Below are positions 1 to 8,084 of a stretch of DNA of 19,487 nucleotides, one piece after another. Below the pieces are notes generated by a model. The model was not told the DNA's origin. It did no database searches and saw nothing but the letters and a program-made list of their open reading frames with translations. This DNA comes from an uncultured Bacillota bacterium. Its GTDB lineage: Bacteria; Bacillota_I; Bacilli_A; RFN20; CAG-826. The DNA is taken from contig CAMOEH010000162.1 of assembly GCA_946612055.1 (NCBI GenBank), positions 1-19,487 of the forward strand, written 5' to 3'. Made by a program: the position numbers and the translations under genes. Position 1 is the stretch's first letter. Every line of letters begins with the position of its first letter.

Positions 1-459
1 GACGATATTGCTTCGTCCTAACACAACGGCATTGGCTCCTTCGAATTTAAATCCTTCATGAGCGAGATAATCAACGATTCCTTTGGGAGTGCAAGGAGCA
101 AAGGTTGTCGCGGGATGGAATCCATCCACATCTTTTTCTGGCGAGATCGTCATTTTGATTCGATCTTCGCTGACCCCTTTTTCCAGAGGGAGCTGGACGA
201 TGATTCCATCAACAGAAGGATTACGGTTATAGGATTCTACTTTGGCGACAAGCTCTTCTTCGGTGATGGTGATTGGGCATTTGTCCAAGACGCAATCGAA
301 TCCCACTTCAGCGCCATCTTTCAATTTGCCTCGAATATAGGCATCGGAAGCAGGGTTTTCATTGGCTTGCAAGATGATGAGACGAGGCTTCTTCTCCATC
401 GATAAAGCCTTTTCTTTCATCACTTCTTTGCGATAAGCAACATATTCTTTGATTGTCAT
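1..459 (-). CDS. folD: FolD bifunctional methylenetetrahydrofolate dehydrogenase/cyclohydrolase, C-terminus cut by window edge
   Basis: This gene encodes the N-terminal 153 residues of FolD, the cytoplasmic enzyme that oxidises 5,10-methylene-THF and hydrolyses the product to 10-formyl-THF in one-carbon metabolism. I translated it from the minus strand; it begins at ATG 459 and runs off the left edge. Visible family signatures are PASDAYIRGK (catalytic Lys about 45), DGIIVQLPL (about 84-92), KDVDGFHP (about 109-116), PCTPKG (about 122-127), and the start of the Rossmann nucleotide site, VLGRSNIV, at the edge. The start lies only 25 nt past the secG terminator, and no good Shine-Dalgarno is visible: only GGTGG about 13 nt upstream. 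Transcription probably depends on read-through or an unseen promoter. The family call is secure. The C-terminal half of the enzyme is not seen. Confidence 0.95.
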   Translation of the reverse strand, partial: MTIKEYVAYRKEVMKEKALSMEKKPRLIILQANENPASDAYIRGKLKDGAEVGFDCVLDKCPITITEEELVAKVESYNRNPSVDGIIVQLPLEKGVSEDRIKMTISPEKDVDGFHPATTFAPCTPKGIVDYLAHEGFKFEGANAVVLGRSNIV

Positions 460-483
460 AATGCGGTTAGTTTACCACCGAGC

Positions 484-513
484 AAACAAAAAGAAAGCAC
501 CCATCTAGGGTGC
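484..513 (-). terminator. Rho-independent terminator after secG
   Basis: On the minus strand a perfect 6-bp stem GCACCC/GGGTGC with a 5-nt loop (arms 508-513 and 497-502) is followed by a T-rich run, TTTCTTTTTGTTT. It begins 15 nt beyond the secG stop and should end the uvrB-gph-secG transcript ahead of folD. Confidence 0.8.
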
Positions 514-528
514 CTAACTATCTTTTGT

Positions 529-795
529 TTATTCGGCAATGCTGGAAGCGGCTTCAGAAGCTCCTCCGCCATGACTCACCATGATGATGAGGGCCAAGAA
601 GAGGAAGACAATCGCGAATCCGAAGGTAAGCCAGGTGACAACTTTTTCGGAACCGCGTTCTTTTTGTTTCGCGAAGACGTTCAATCCACCACCGGTGATG
701 GCTCCAGAAGCGCCTTCGGATTTCCCGCCTTGAAGCAAGGACAAAATGATAATAATGAAACTAACGATGATGAATATGATGTCGTACCATTTCAT
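529..795 (-). CDS. secG: SecG, preprotein translocase subunit
   Basis: SecG is a small inner-membrane partner of SecYE that assists SecA-driven protein export. The 88-residue product has the expected two-helix layout: a first membrane segment at about residues 4-22 (IIFIIVSFIIIILSLLQGG), a Gly/Ser/Ala-rich linker with the family-typical LLQGGKSEG...GG pattern, and a second helix at about 55-73. I chose ATG 795 because a perfect AAGGAGG lies 7 nt upstream. A longer reading from TTG 816 would run through that ribosome site. It sits 62 nt after the phosphatase gene, possibly with its own promoter, and is followed by a terminator. The C-terminal tail (GGGASEAASSIAE) is low-complexity and not informative. 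It belongs functionally with secA in the same strand run. Confidence 0.9.
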   Translation of the reverse strand: MKWYDIIFIIVSFIIIILSLLQGGKSEGASGAITGGGLNVFAKQKERGSEKVVTWLTFGFAIVFLFLALIIMVSHGGGASEAASSIAE

Positions 796-828
796 AATTT
801 TGCCTCCTTTCTTCAAATCGGCTAGTAA

Positions 829-857
829 AGAATAGACCTAATCTAAGCTTTTCGCAA
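829..857 (-). promoter_or_regulatory. Possible sigma-A-type promoter for secG
   Basis: On the minus strand TTGCGA (852-857) and TATTCT (829-834) are separated by 17 nt. Each matches 4 of 6 consensus bases. The -35 box directly abuts the stop codon of the upstream phosphatase gene, and the implied leader would be about 25-30 nt. This is plausible but weak: secG may simply be read from the uvrB transcript. Confidence 0.3.
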
Positions 858-1487
858 CTAAATCAATATATCTTCAAGCGAAGATATGATTTCAAAGTCC
901 TTCGATGGAGCGAATTCATGATTACGGTCAATCAAATATCCATCAACTCCAGCAGCCTTGGCCGCGACCATATCTTGCAAAGAATCCCCAATATAGCAAG
1001 CACGTGCCTTGTCTTTTTCCTTAATTAGAGAAAGCCCTGCTAAGATTGGCTCTGGATCTGGCTTTGGCTTTAGATAAGTTCCATAACCGGCAATCGCATC
1101 AAAAGTGCAGGGCAATTTCAAAATCGCCAGAAGTAATTCGATATGCCTCGTCGTGTTAGAAGAAACGATCACGAGCTTTTTCTTTTTCAAGGAAAGAGCG
1201 CGCAATGGTTCTATGACATCCGGAAAGACACGGGTCAATGCCATATATTCTGGGAAATTTAAAGCAGCCGTGATTTTCTCTACGAAATAAGGCCACTTCT
1301 CTTCAGGGACTTTTCGTAGCCGAAGCACATCGGCTAAATTCATATGGTTATATAGATCGGTATCTTCTTTGGTGACATCATCGATTCCAATTTCGGCAAA
1401 GGCGTATTTCCAAACAGGGGACAAGGCTTCAAAAGAATCCACCAACGTGCCATCGAAATCAAAAAGATAAGTGTCGTACTGCCTCAT
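858..1487 (-). CDS. HAD-superfamily phosphatase, phosphoglycolate phosphatase-like (Gph/PpaX type)
   Basis: This 209-residue soluble hydrolase carries the four HAD motifs: DFDGTL near the N-terminus (nucleophile Asp10, acid Asp12), SSNTT (about 109-113), the motif III lysine in LKPKPDP, and motif IV GDSLQD. The helical cap inserted between motifs I and II fits subclass IA (Gph/PpaX/beta-PGM). The substrate cannot be read from sequence; phosphoglycolate (a by-product of DNA 3'-end repair), pyrophosphate and other small phosphates are all possible. Its ATG overlaps the uvrB stop by 4 nt (ATGA), so it is translationally coupled to uvrB. This makes a role in cleaning up repair products attractive but unproven. 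No truncation is seen. Confidence 0.85.
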   Translation of the reverse strand: MRQYDTYLFDFDGTLVDSFEALSPVWKYAFAEIGIDDVTKEDTDLYNHMNLADVLRLRKVPEEKWPYFVEKITAALNFPEYMALTRVFPDVIEPLRALSLKKKKLVIVSSNTTRHIELLLAILKLPCTFDAIAGYGTYLKPKPDPEPILAGLSLIKEKDKARACYIGDSLQDMVAAKAAGVDGYLIDRNHEFAPSKDFEIISSLEDILI

Positions 1488-3457
1488 TTGTTTAACTCAG
1501 CTCTCGTTTCGAAAATGATGTCCCTAAGCTGCGCGGCGCGTTCGAAATCAAATTCTTTGGCGGCTTGGCGCATCTGCTTCTCCATATCGGCGATGCGGCG
1601 TTCGATTTCACTGCGGCTTGCCTTCCCATCAATGAAAGTCTTAACCTCGTTATCCGTGTTGTGTAGAGGCGTTCGGATTTCTTTGATGATGGTCGTCGGG
1701 ATGATGCCGTTTTCTTCATTATAAGCTTCTTGGATATGACGACGACGATTGGTTTCTTCAATAGCTTCTTTCATCGAATCAGAGATCGTATCGGCATACA
1801 TCAAAACTCTGCCATGCGCATTTCTAGCCGCGCGGCCAATCACCTGAATCAAAGATCTCGTGCTTCTTAAGAACCCTTCTTTATCCGCATCAAGAATGGC
1901 GATAAGGGAGACCTCCGGAATATCAAGGCCTTCCCTTAGTAAATTAATACCAACGAGAACATCGTATTTCCCTTTACGAAGCTGATAGATGATCTCCGTA
2001 CGTTCCAATGTCTTGGTTTCGTTATGTAAATAGGTAACTTTGATGCCCTCTTCTTTTAAATAAGAAGTAAGGTCTTCTGCCATCTTGATCGTGAGGGTAA
2101 CAATCATCACGCGTTCATGGGCTTCGACGCGTTTACGAATCTCAAAAATAAGATCTTGAATCTGACCCATCGTTGGGCGGATTTCAATTACTGGGTCAAG
2201 TAAACCTGTTGGGCGGATAATTTGCTCAACAACCTCGCCACCGCATTTTCCGAGTTCATAATCGCCCGGGGTGGCCGAGGTGCAAACAACCGTCGAAGGC
2301 ATCAGTTTCTCGAATTCTTCAAAATTAAGGGGACGGTTATCTAATGCTGAAGGCAAACGGAAGCCATATTCCACCAATGTTTCCTTACGGGACCTATCAC
2401 CGTTATACATGCCTCTAACCTGTGGGAAGCTGACGTGAGATTCGTCGACCAAAAGCAAATAATCCTTTGGCATGTAATCGATAAGCGTAAATGGCCTTTG
2501 GCCAGGGGCACGGCCATCGATATGGCGAGAATAATTCTCGATGCCGGGGCAACGGCCAAATTCCAACATGCTTTCCATGTCTTGCCTTGTCCTCATCTCT
2601 AATCTTTCGGCTTCAAGAAGTTTTCCCTGAGAGCGGAAATAGGCAAGGCGATCTTCTAACTCGGCGCCAATTGTTTGGCAAGCGGCTTCAATTCTTTTGC
2701 GGGTCGAGGCGTGGTCGTAAGCCGGAAATATGGGATACGTGTGGTATGTTTTTTCAATTTCACCCGTAACGGAATTGATTTGGGCAATCGTTTCAACTTC
2801 ATCCCCAAAGCAGTCGATGCGGATATAGAAATCATGGGTTGGAGGAGCAATATCGATGATGTCCCCATGGAGACGGAATGTGCCTGGTTTTAGTTCGAGG
2901 TTATTGCGGGTATATTGGGCGTCGATAAGATGTCGCATCAATTCTTTTCGATCGAGGGTCTCCCCCTGACGGATTTCAAAAATCAGCCCCTTGTATTCAT
3001 TAGGATCGCTTAAGCCATAGATGGCGGCAACCGAAGCAACAACAATCGTGTCTCTTCTCGACAAAACCGAATTCATGGCCGAGGTTCTCATCATGTCGAT
3101 TTCCTCGTTCATCACCGCGTTTTTATCGATATAGGTATCCGATTGAGGGATATAAGCTTCCGGCTGATAAAAATCGAAGTTCGAGATGAAATATTCCACT
3201 CGATTTTCTGGGAATAATTCCTTGAATTCCCCATAAAGCTGGGAAGCAAGGGTCTTGTTATGAACCAAGACAAGAGTTGGGCGATTTAAAGCCGCGATGA
3301 TATTGGCGTCCGTGAAAGTTTTCCCCGTACCAGTCGCGCCAAGAATAACTTGGATTTGTTTCCCTTTTTCTACGCCTTCTAAAATCTTGGCGATGGCAGC
3401 AGGTTGATCGCCAGTAGGCTTAAATTTCGAAACAAGTTTAAAGCGATGTTCTTCCAT
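1484..3457 (-). CDS. uvrB: UvrB, excinuclease ABC subunit B
   Basis: UvrB is the damage-verifying helicase-like subunit of UvrABC nucleotide excision repair. The 657-residue product has Walker A GATGTGKT (about 40-47), the YFISNFDFYQPEAYIPQSDT region of the damage-probing beta-hairpin, a DES(H) motif II (LLLVDESHVS), helicase motifs V and VI (LLREGLDIPEVSL, QVIGRAARN), and a C-terminal UVR domain (ADMEKQMRQAAKEFDFERAA) that contacts UvrC. I chose ATG 3457 because AGGAG lies 7 nt upstream. The frame is open to 3493, but starts there lack a ribosome site. The gene overlaps the end of the YitT gene by 20 nt and the start of the phosphatase gene by 4 nt. uvrA is not adjacent in this window. Confidence 0.97.
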   Translation of the reverse strand: MEEHRFKLVSKFKPTGDQPAAIAKILEGVEKGKQIQVILGATGTGKTFTDANIIAALNRPTLVLVHNKTLASQLYGEFKELFPENRVEYFISNFDFYQPEAYIPQSDTYIDKNAVMNEEIDMMRTSAMNSVLSRRDTIVVASVAAIYGLSDPNEYKGLIFEIRQGETLDRKELMRHLIDAQYTRNNLELKPGTFRLHGDIIDIAPPTHDFYIRIDCFGDEVETIAQINSVTGEIEKTYHTYPIFPAYDHASTRKRIEAACQTIGAELEDRLAYFRSQGKLLEAERLEMRTRQDMESMLEFGRCPGIENYSRHIDGRAPGQRPFTLIDYMPKDYLLLVDESHVSFPQVRGMYNGDRSRKETLVEYGFRLPSALDNRPLNFEEFEKLMPSTVVCTSATPGDYELGKCGGEVVEQIIRPTGLLDPVIEIRPTMGQIQDLIFEIRKRVEAHERVMIVTLTIKMAEDLTSYLKEEGIKVTYLHNETKTLERTEIIYQLRKGKYDVLVGINLLREGLDIPEVSLIAILDADKEGFLRSTRSLIQVIGRAARNAHGRVLMYADTISDSMKEAIEETNRRRHIQEAYNEENGIIPTTIIKEIRTPLHNTDNEVKTFIDGKASRSEIERRIADMEKQMRQAAKEFDFERAAQLRDIIFETRAELNK

Positions 3458-4451
3458 CGCCATTCTCCTCAGAATCGGATTTTTTCTCCGCAAGAGCTTT
3501 GGTTAAAGGATCCATCAAGGGGGAGAACCCTTCCCCGATGATCATGTCCGCTTGCAAGAGCATGATAAAGGCTTTCGGATCAATCTCAGCAATCGCGATT
3601 TTGACTTCGGGAACGCTGCGTTTATTCATCGCAACGCGGACGATTTTGCGATTGACTCCAGAATAGCCTCCAGTCACCTCGATCAATGTCGTTGCACGGT
3701 CCATTTTTTGATGCACGTAGTCCATGATTTTCTCATATTCATCCGAATAAATATCCGCGATGACATAGCCATTGGAATTGACGTAAATGAATTGGACCAT
3801 CAACGCGCAGACTAAAGCCGAAAGGATACCAATCAGGCCTCGCGGCAAATCTTTAATGCAAGCCATGCCGATAACAATCAAAGATCCATCGATTGCAAAA
3901 GAAGAGAGGGCTTCTTTGATTCGGCTATGTTTGGCAATGATGACGGAAAGGACATCAAATCCTCCCGTAGATCCGCCTCCTAGATAAGTGATACCTACCC
4001 CTGCTCCTACGCAAGCACCACCAAAGATGCCGGCAAGGATAGTCAAAGCCGTATTCTCGCTTCCATCGCCTAATGTCGTCATTAAATGACGGCCGATAAG
4101 CATTCCCAAGCTCGATTCCGTATTGGGGATACGGTAGAACAAAGAAAAGAAGGCCGGATATAGCAAGGTCGCGAAGATCGTCTTCAAGGTGAATTTCTTT
4201 CCTAAGAAAACGAAGCTTACGCCAAGCAAGATCAATTGAAGACCCCAGGTAACCAAGTCGACGAGCTTAAACGCGATGCCGGCTTCATCAAGGAAATATT
4301 GAACGATGACACCAACGGAATAAGTTCCGCCAGTAATCAAATCTAATGGAGCCAAGAAAGCGGCGTCGCCAAAAGCAAGCAAAGCACACCCTAAAATCAG
4401 GCAGGCAAAGTTATAGACGATTCGCATTTTTTCGCGCTTAGTTTTGGCCAT
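3438..4451 (-). CDS. YitT-family multispanning membrane protein with C-terminal DUF2179 domain
   Basis: This 337-residue protein has about five or six hydrophobic helices over residues 10-215 with Gly-rich loops (GGACVGAGVGITYLGGGSTGG). A soluble C-terminal domain follows, beginning near IADIYSDEYEKI and containing the ATTLIEVTGGYSG and IDPKAFIMLLQADMIIGEGF stretches typical of DUF2179 (a PII/ACT-like fold). The family is a common Bacillota membrane group of uncertain transport function, so I assign none. In Bacillus a member (yvjA) also follows secA-prfB, so the position is conserved. ATG 4451 gives a 14-nt overlap with prfB, with GGAGG 12 nt upstream inside prfB. The open frame extends to 4508, but that start lies well inside prfB and has no support. 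Confidence 0.85.
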   Translation of the reverse strand: MAKTKREKMRIVYNFACLILGCALLAFGDAAFLAPLDLITGGTYSVGVIVQYFLDEAGIAFKLVDLVTWGLQLILLGVSFVFLGKKFTLKTIFATLLYPAFFSLFYRIPNTESSLGMLIGRHLMTTLGDGSENTALTILAGIFGGACVGAGVGITYLGGGSTGGFDVLSVIIAKHSRIKEALSSFAIDGSLIVIGMACIKDLPRGLIGILSALVCALMVQFIYVNSNGYVIADIYSDEYEKIMDYVHQKMDRATTLIEVTGGYSGVNRKIVRVAMNKRSVPEVKIAIAEIDPKAFIMLLQADMIIGEGFSPLMDPLTKALAEKKSDSEENGDGRTSL

Positions 4452-5557
4452 CGCCTTGACGAGCCTCCATTTCCAAATAAGCGTAGATAAAAGGGCTGAT
4501 GTCTCCATCCATTACACCAAGGACATCCCCTGTTTCATGGGATGTTCGATGATCTTTGACCATCGTATAAGGCTGGAAGACATAGCTACGAATTTGCGAT
4601 CCCCATTCAATGTTTTTCTGTTCACCAACAACCGATTTTAGTTGGGATTCTCTTTCTTCGAGTTTCCGTTGCATCAAAAGGTCAGTAAGCATGCTCATGC
4701 AAGTCGCTTTGTTCATCAGCTGGCTTCGTTCAATTTGGCATTGGACGACGATACCGGTCGGGATGTGAGTGATACGAACAGCAGAAGAAACCTTGTTGAC
4801 GTTTTGTCCCCCTGCTCCACCCGAACGATAGGTATCAACGCGAAGGTCTTTCGGATCGATTTCAACATCCGCGACCGCGCCGAATTCGGGAATCACATTA
4901 ACCGAAGCAAAGGAAGTATGACGACGAGCCGCCGCGTCAAAAGGAGAGATACGAACAAGGCGATGGACGCCTTTTTCTCCTTTCATCATGCCATAGGCAT
5001 CTTCGCCGATAATCTTGATGGTCGCGGACTTAATACCCGCTTCATCGCCGTCTTCGATATCGATGACTTGGCATTTCATACCATTACGTTCAGCAAAACG
5101 GCCATACATGCGCAAAAGCATGGAGGCCCAATCTTGCGCTTCCGTTCCGCCTGCGCCTGGATGGATTTCTAGGGTGCAATTTAAAGCATCATATTCGCCA
5201 GAGAAAAGGAGCTGATGTTGCAAAGTCTCGCAATCTTTTTCTAACTCTTCTTCCAATTCGGAGACGAAATCAATCATCTCTTCATCATTTTCAGCAAGGT
5301 CAGGCAATACGCCTTTGATGTCTTCATAAACGGAGACGGCTTTGCGATATGCCCCGACTTTTTTCTGCAAAGCGGCAAGGCGAGATGAGACCGCTTTAGC
5401 GGCATTAGGATCATCCCAAAATCCCTCGGCGTTTTGTTTTTCTTCTAATTCGGCAATTTCGTGATCGATTTTAGGCAGGTCAAAGAGAATCACCGAGTTG
5501 CGAAACTAGACGTCCGAGATCTTGGGCCTTCTGTTTTAATTCGACTAACTCTTTCAT
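4438..5557 (-). CDS. prfB: Peptide chain release factor 2 (RF2), made through a programmed +1 frameshift
   Basis: RF2 ends translation at UGA and UAA. The coding region is split. A 25-codon first frame from ATG 5557 (MKELVELKQK...GDSL) meets an in-frame TGA at 5480-5482, and the rest continues in the +1 frame from GAC at 5481. The joined product is about 372 residues, normal for RF2. The long frame contains the stop-recognition SPF tripeptide (RISPFDAAARR) and the peptidyl-tRNA hydrolysis GGQ (YRSGGAGGQNVNKV). AAGGA precedes the ATG by 6 nt, and the gene starts 7 nt after the secA stop. The order secA-prfB is conserved in Bacillus. Its own stop is TAA. An annotation starting at 5493 would miss the N-terminus. 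Confidence 0.97.
5480..5485 (-). promoter_or_regulatory. prfB: RF2 autoregulatory +1 frameshift site
   Basis: On the minus strand the codons read CTC GGT GAT TCT CTT TGA C. CTT TGA C is the conserved RF2 slip site: when RF2 is scarce, the ribosome pauses at UGA, the peptidyl-tRNA slips from CUU to UUU, and reading continues at GAC. The stimulatory internal Shine-Dalgarno (AGGGGG in E. coli) is not present in its usual form. GGTGAT, which can pair with the 16S 3' end, lies just upstream in a different register. Confidence 0.93.
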
Positions 5558-5564
5558 GTATTCC

Positions 5565-8027
5565 TTACTCTTTGTTTTCTTCGTTGGGTTCAGCTTCCTT
5601 TTTATCGGTAGCTTCGGCTTCTTGGACGTTGCCAGAAGATTCCGCTTGTGCCGTTTCTCCTTCAGGAGCAGGAGCTTCTTCTTTGCGTTGGATCCTGACG
5701 TTGAGGAAGTTATAGACGCAATCGACGGAGATGGATTGATTCATTTCGCGGAAGAGGGAATAACCTTCGTTAACGTAATCCTGCAAAGGATTGGTTTGGG
5801 CATAGGAACGAAGTCCAATGCCTTCACGTAAGTGAGCCATCGTATCGATGTGCTTGGTCCAGTTGCGGTCAATGACGGATAAAGAGATCGATCTTTCGAC
5901 GCGGTCAACTTGATCTTGTGGCCAAGTTTTCCTTTTACGGAGATAGAACGAATAAAGGAATTCGCCCAAATCCTCGCCGCCTTCTTCAACCGGAGCTTCA
6001 TCATAAGCTTTCGCGTTGAAGACGCCTTCGGGAACGAAAGCGGGCTCGACCAATTTCTTTAAGGCATCGGCAGAGATAAGTCCTTCATCACGTCCAGGAA
6101 GGGTTGCTTTTTTCGCTAAGAAGGCACCCGTTTCTGCGAAGAAGGAATGGATCAATTCGTTGATGTCGCCTGCCATCATGATGGAGTCGCGACGATCGTA
6201 GATGATTTGACGTTGTTTGGCCAAAACATCATCGTAATCGAGCAAATTCTTACGGATATCGAAGTTTTTACCTTCGATTTGTTTTTGAGCGTTAGTAACA
6301 ACGTTCTGAAGCATTTTGTTTTCCAAATGATCTTCGCCAAGTTGCTTTTGGAAGGTTTCGCGGAGATTGTCTTGGACGAAACGTCTCATGAGTTCGTCGT
6401 CAAAAGAAACATAGAAGCGAGAGAATCCAGGATCGCCCTGACGTCCAGAACGGCCGCGTAACTGGTTATCGATACGGCGAGATTCATGACGCTCGGTTCC
6501 GAAGACGCATAAACCGCCAAGTTCTTTTACGCCTTCAGCAAGTTTGATGTCGGTACCACGGCCTGCCATGTTGGTAGCAAGGGTAACCGCTCCTTTTTCG
6601 CCAGCATGAGAGATGATCTCCGCTTCGCGAGCTTGGTTTTTCGCATTCAACACTTCGTGAGGAATGCCAGCCGCGGTCAATAAAGCGGAAATCTCTTCGT
6701 TCGATTCAACCGACACAGTACCGATAAGAACCGGCTGTCCTTTTTCATGACGTGCCTTAACTTCTTCAACTAAGCCTTTTAGTTTCGCGGCATGTGTGCC
6801 GTAAATGTGATCGACGTCATCGATACGCTGAATCGGACGGTTGGTCGGGATGACGATGACCTTCATGTTGTAGATCTTTTCGAATTCTTCTTCTTCGGTC
6901 TTTGCCGTACCAGTCATACCAGAGAGCTTTTTGTATAGACGGAAGAAGTTCTGATAGGTAATCGTTGCCAAAACAACAGTTTCTTGTTTGATTTCCACGC
7001 CTTCTTTGGCTTGGATAGCTTGCTGCAAACCGTCGTTATATTCACGTCCTTTCATGATGCGGCCCGTGAATTGGTCGATCAATTGGATTTGACGGTCTTT
7101 ATCCACCATATATTCCACGTCGCGAGCCATGATGTAATTGGCTTTCAAGGCTTGGTGGATGCGATGAACGAGGTCTTGGTTTTCCGGATCATAGAGGTTG
7201 CGGATACCAAACATACGCTCGGCTTTATTGTTGCCTTCGTCCGTCAAATTGCAGGTCTTCGTTTTGATATCGATCGTGAAATCGACTCCTTTGCGAAGGA
7301 CTTTGACGAAACGGTCGGCAACTTGATATTGGGAAGCCGAAGATTTCTGGCCACCCGAAATGATAAGAGGAGTACGCGATTCATCGATCAAGACAGAGTC
7401 GGCTTCGTCAACGACGCAGAATTTGAGCCCGCGAAGAACGCGGCCATTCAAAGACTGGGTCATGTTGTCACGAAGATAATCGAAACCGAGTTCGGAGTTG
7501 GTCGTATAAGTGATGTCGCAAGCATAGGCGGCACGTTTTTCTTCGGTCGTTTTGGAAGCAAGGTTGCATCCGACAGTCAAACCGAGGAAGCGATAGACTT
7601 GGCCCATCCATTCGGCGTCACGTTCGGCAAGATATTCGTTAACGGTGATGACGTGAACCCCTTCGCCAGTCAAGGCATTAAGATAGACGGCCATCGTCGC
7701 GGTTAAGGTTTTACCTTCGCCCGTTCTCATCTCAGCAACGTTGCCATCGTTAAGAACCAAAGCGCCGATGATCTGCACTTTGAAAGGAAATTGGTTCAGC
7801 GTTCTTCTCGCGCCCTCACGGGCAACAGCAAAAGCTTCGTGCTTAATTTCATTAAGAGGTTTGCCCGCTTTCAATTCGGCTTGAAATTGGGCTGTTTTCG
7901 CGCGTAATTCATCGTCGCTAAGAGCTTTCATCTGCTCTTCATAGGACATGATTTTCTCGGCTTCGCGCTCGTATTTTTTCAATTCCCGCTTCTCGAAGCG
8001 GAAGATGGATTCAATAATATTGGCCAC
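5565..8027 (-). CDS. secA: SecA, preprotein translocase ATPase
   Basis: SecA is the cytosolic motor that pushes unfolded preproteins through SecYEG. The 820-residue protein has the N-terminal FEKRELKKYE helix, Walker A RTGEGKT (about 101-107), DEAD box VVDEAD (about 205-210) followed by the SecA-specific IDESRTPLIISG, the SecA signature VTLATNMAGRGTDIKL, the motif VI region RRIDNQLRGRSGRQGDPG, and the helical wing/scaffold. GTG 8027 is the start, with AGGAG about 9 nt upstream. The C-terminus ends in an acidic Glu/Ala/Pro-rich tail (EEAPAPEGETAQAES...) and lacks the CxCx(8)C(H/C) zinc motif that many SecA proteins use to bind SecB or phospholipid. prfB follows after 7 nt. Confidence 0.97.
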   Translation of the reverse strand: MANIIESIFRFEKRELKKYEREAEKIMSYEEQMKALSDDELRAKTAQFQAELKAGKPLNEIKHEAFAVAREGARRTLNQFPFKVQIIGALVLNDGNVAEMRTGEGKTLTATMAVYLNALTGEGVHVITVNEYLAERDAEWMGQVYRFLGLTVGCNLASKTTEEKRAAYACDITYTTNSELGFDYLRDNMTQSLNGRVLRGLKFCVVDEADSVLIDESRTPLIISGGQKSSASQYQVADRFVKVLRKGVDFTIDIKTKTCNLTDEGNNKAERMFGIRNLYDPENQDLVHRIHQALKANYIMARDVEYMVDKDRQIQLIDQFTGRIMKGREYNDGLQQAIQAKEGVEIKQETVVLATITYQNFFRLYKKLSGMTGTAKTEEEEFEKIYNMKVIVIPTNRPIQRIDDVDHIYGTHAAKLKGLVEEVKARHEKGQPVLIGTVSVESNEEISALLTAAGIPHEVLNAKNQAREAEIISHAGEKGAVTLATNMAGRGTDIKLAEGVKELGGLCVFGTERHESRRIDNQLRGRSGRQGDPGFSRFYVSFDDELMRRFVQDNLRETFQKQLGEDHLENKMLQNVVTNAQKQIEGKNFDIRKNLLDYDDVLAKQRQIIYDRRDSIMMAGDINELIHSFFAETGAFLAKKATLPGRDEGLISADALKKLVEPAFVPEGVFNAKAYDEAPVEEGGEDLGEFLYSFYLRKRKTWPQDQVDRVERSISLSVIDRNWTKHIDTMAHLREGIGLRSYAQTNPLQDYVNEGYSLFREMNQSISVDCVYNFLNVRIQRKEEAPAPEGETAQAESSGNVQEAEATDKKEAEPNEENKE

Positions 8028-8059
8028 GTCGTATTTCTCCTAAATAGCGGTAAAGATTC

Positions 8060-8079
8060 TACCATTTAAAAAAATGGTA
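8060..8079 (-). terminator. AT-rich hairpin between comFC and secA, possible weak terminator or attenuator
   Basis: A perfect 8-bp inverted repeat TACCATTT/AAATGGTA with a 4-nt loop lies 5 nt after the comFC stop and about 30 nt before the secA ribosome site. On the minus strand it is followed by GAATCTTTACC, not a U-tract, and the stem is AT-rich. It may only reduce or process the comF transcript. No clear secA promoter is visible in the 57-nt gap. Confidence 0.35.
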
Positions 8080-8084
8080 AGCAA

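Noticed and set aside
58..405. 115-codon plus-strand open frame
   Set aside because: Shadow of folD, whose motifs are clear on the opposite strand.
796..816. Longer secG start (TTG 816)
   Set aside because: It would translate through the AAGGAGG that serves ATG 795.
3458..3493. Longer uvrB start at 3493
   Set aside because: AGGAG is placed for ATG 3457, whose product starts like known UvrB; the extra residues are not family-like.
4642..5172. 176-codon plus-strand open frame
   Set aside because: Antisense to the conserved core of prfB, with no recognisable domain or initiation signal.
6984..7706. 240-codon plus-strand open frame
   Set aside because: It lies wholly antisense to the conserved SecA ATPase region, has no ribosome site or family features, and follows from SecA codon use.
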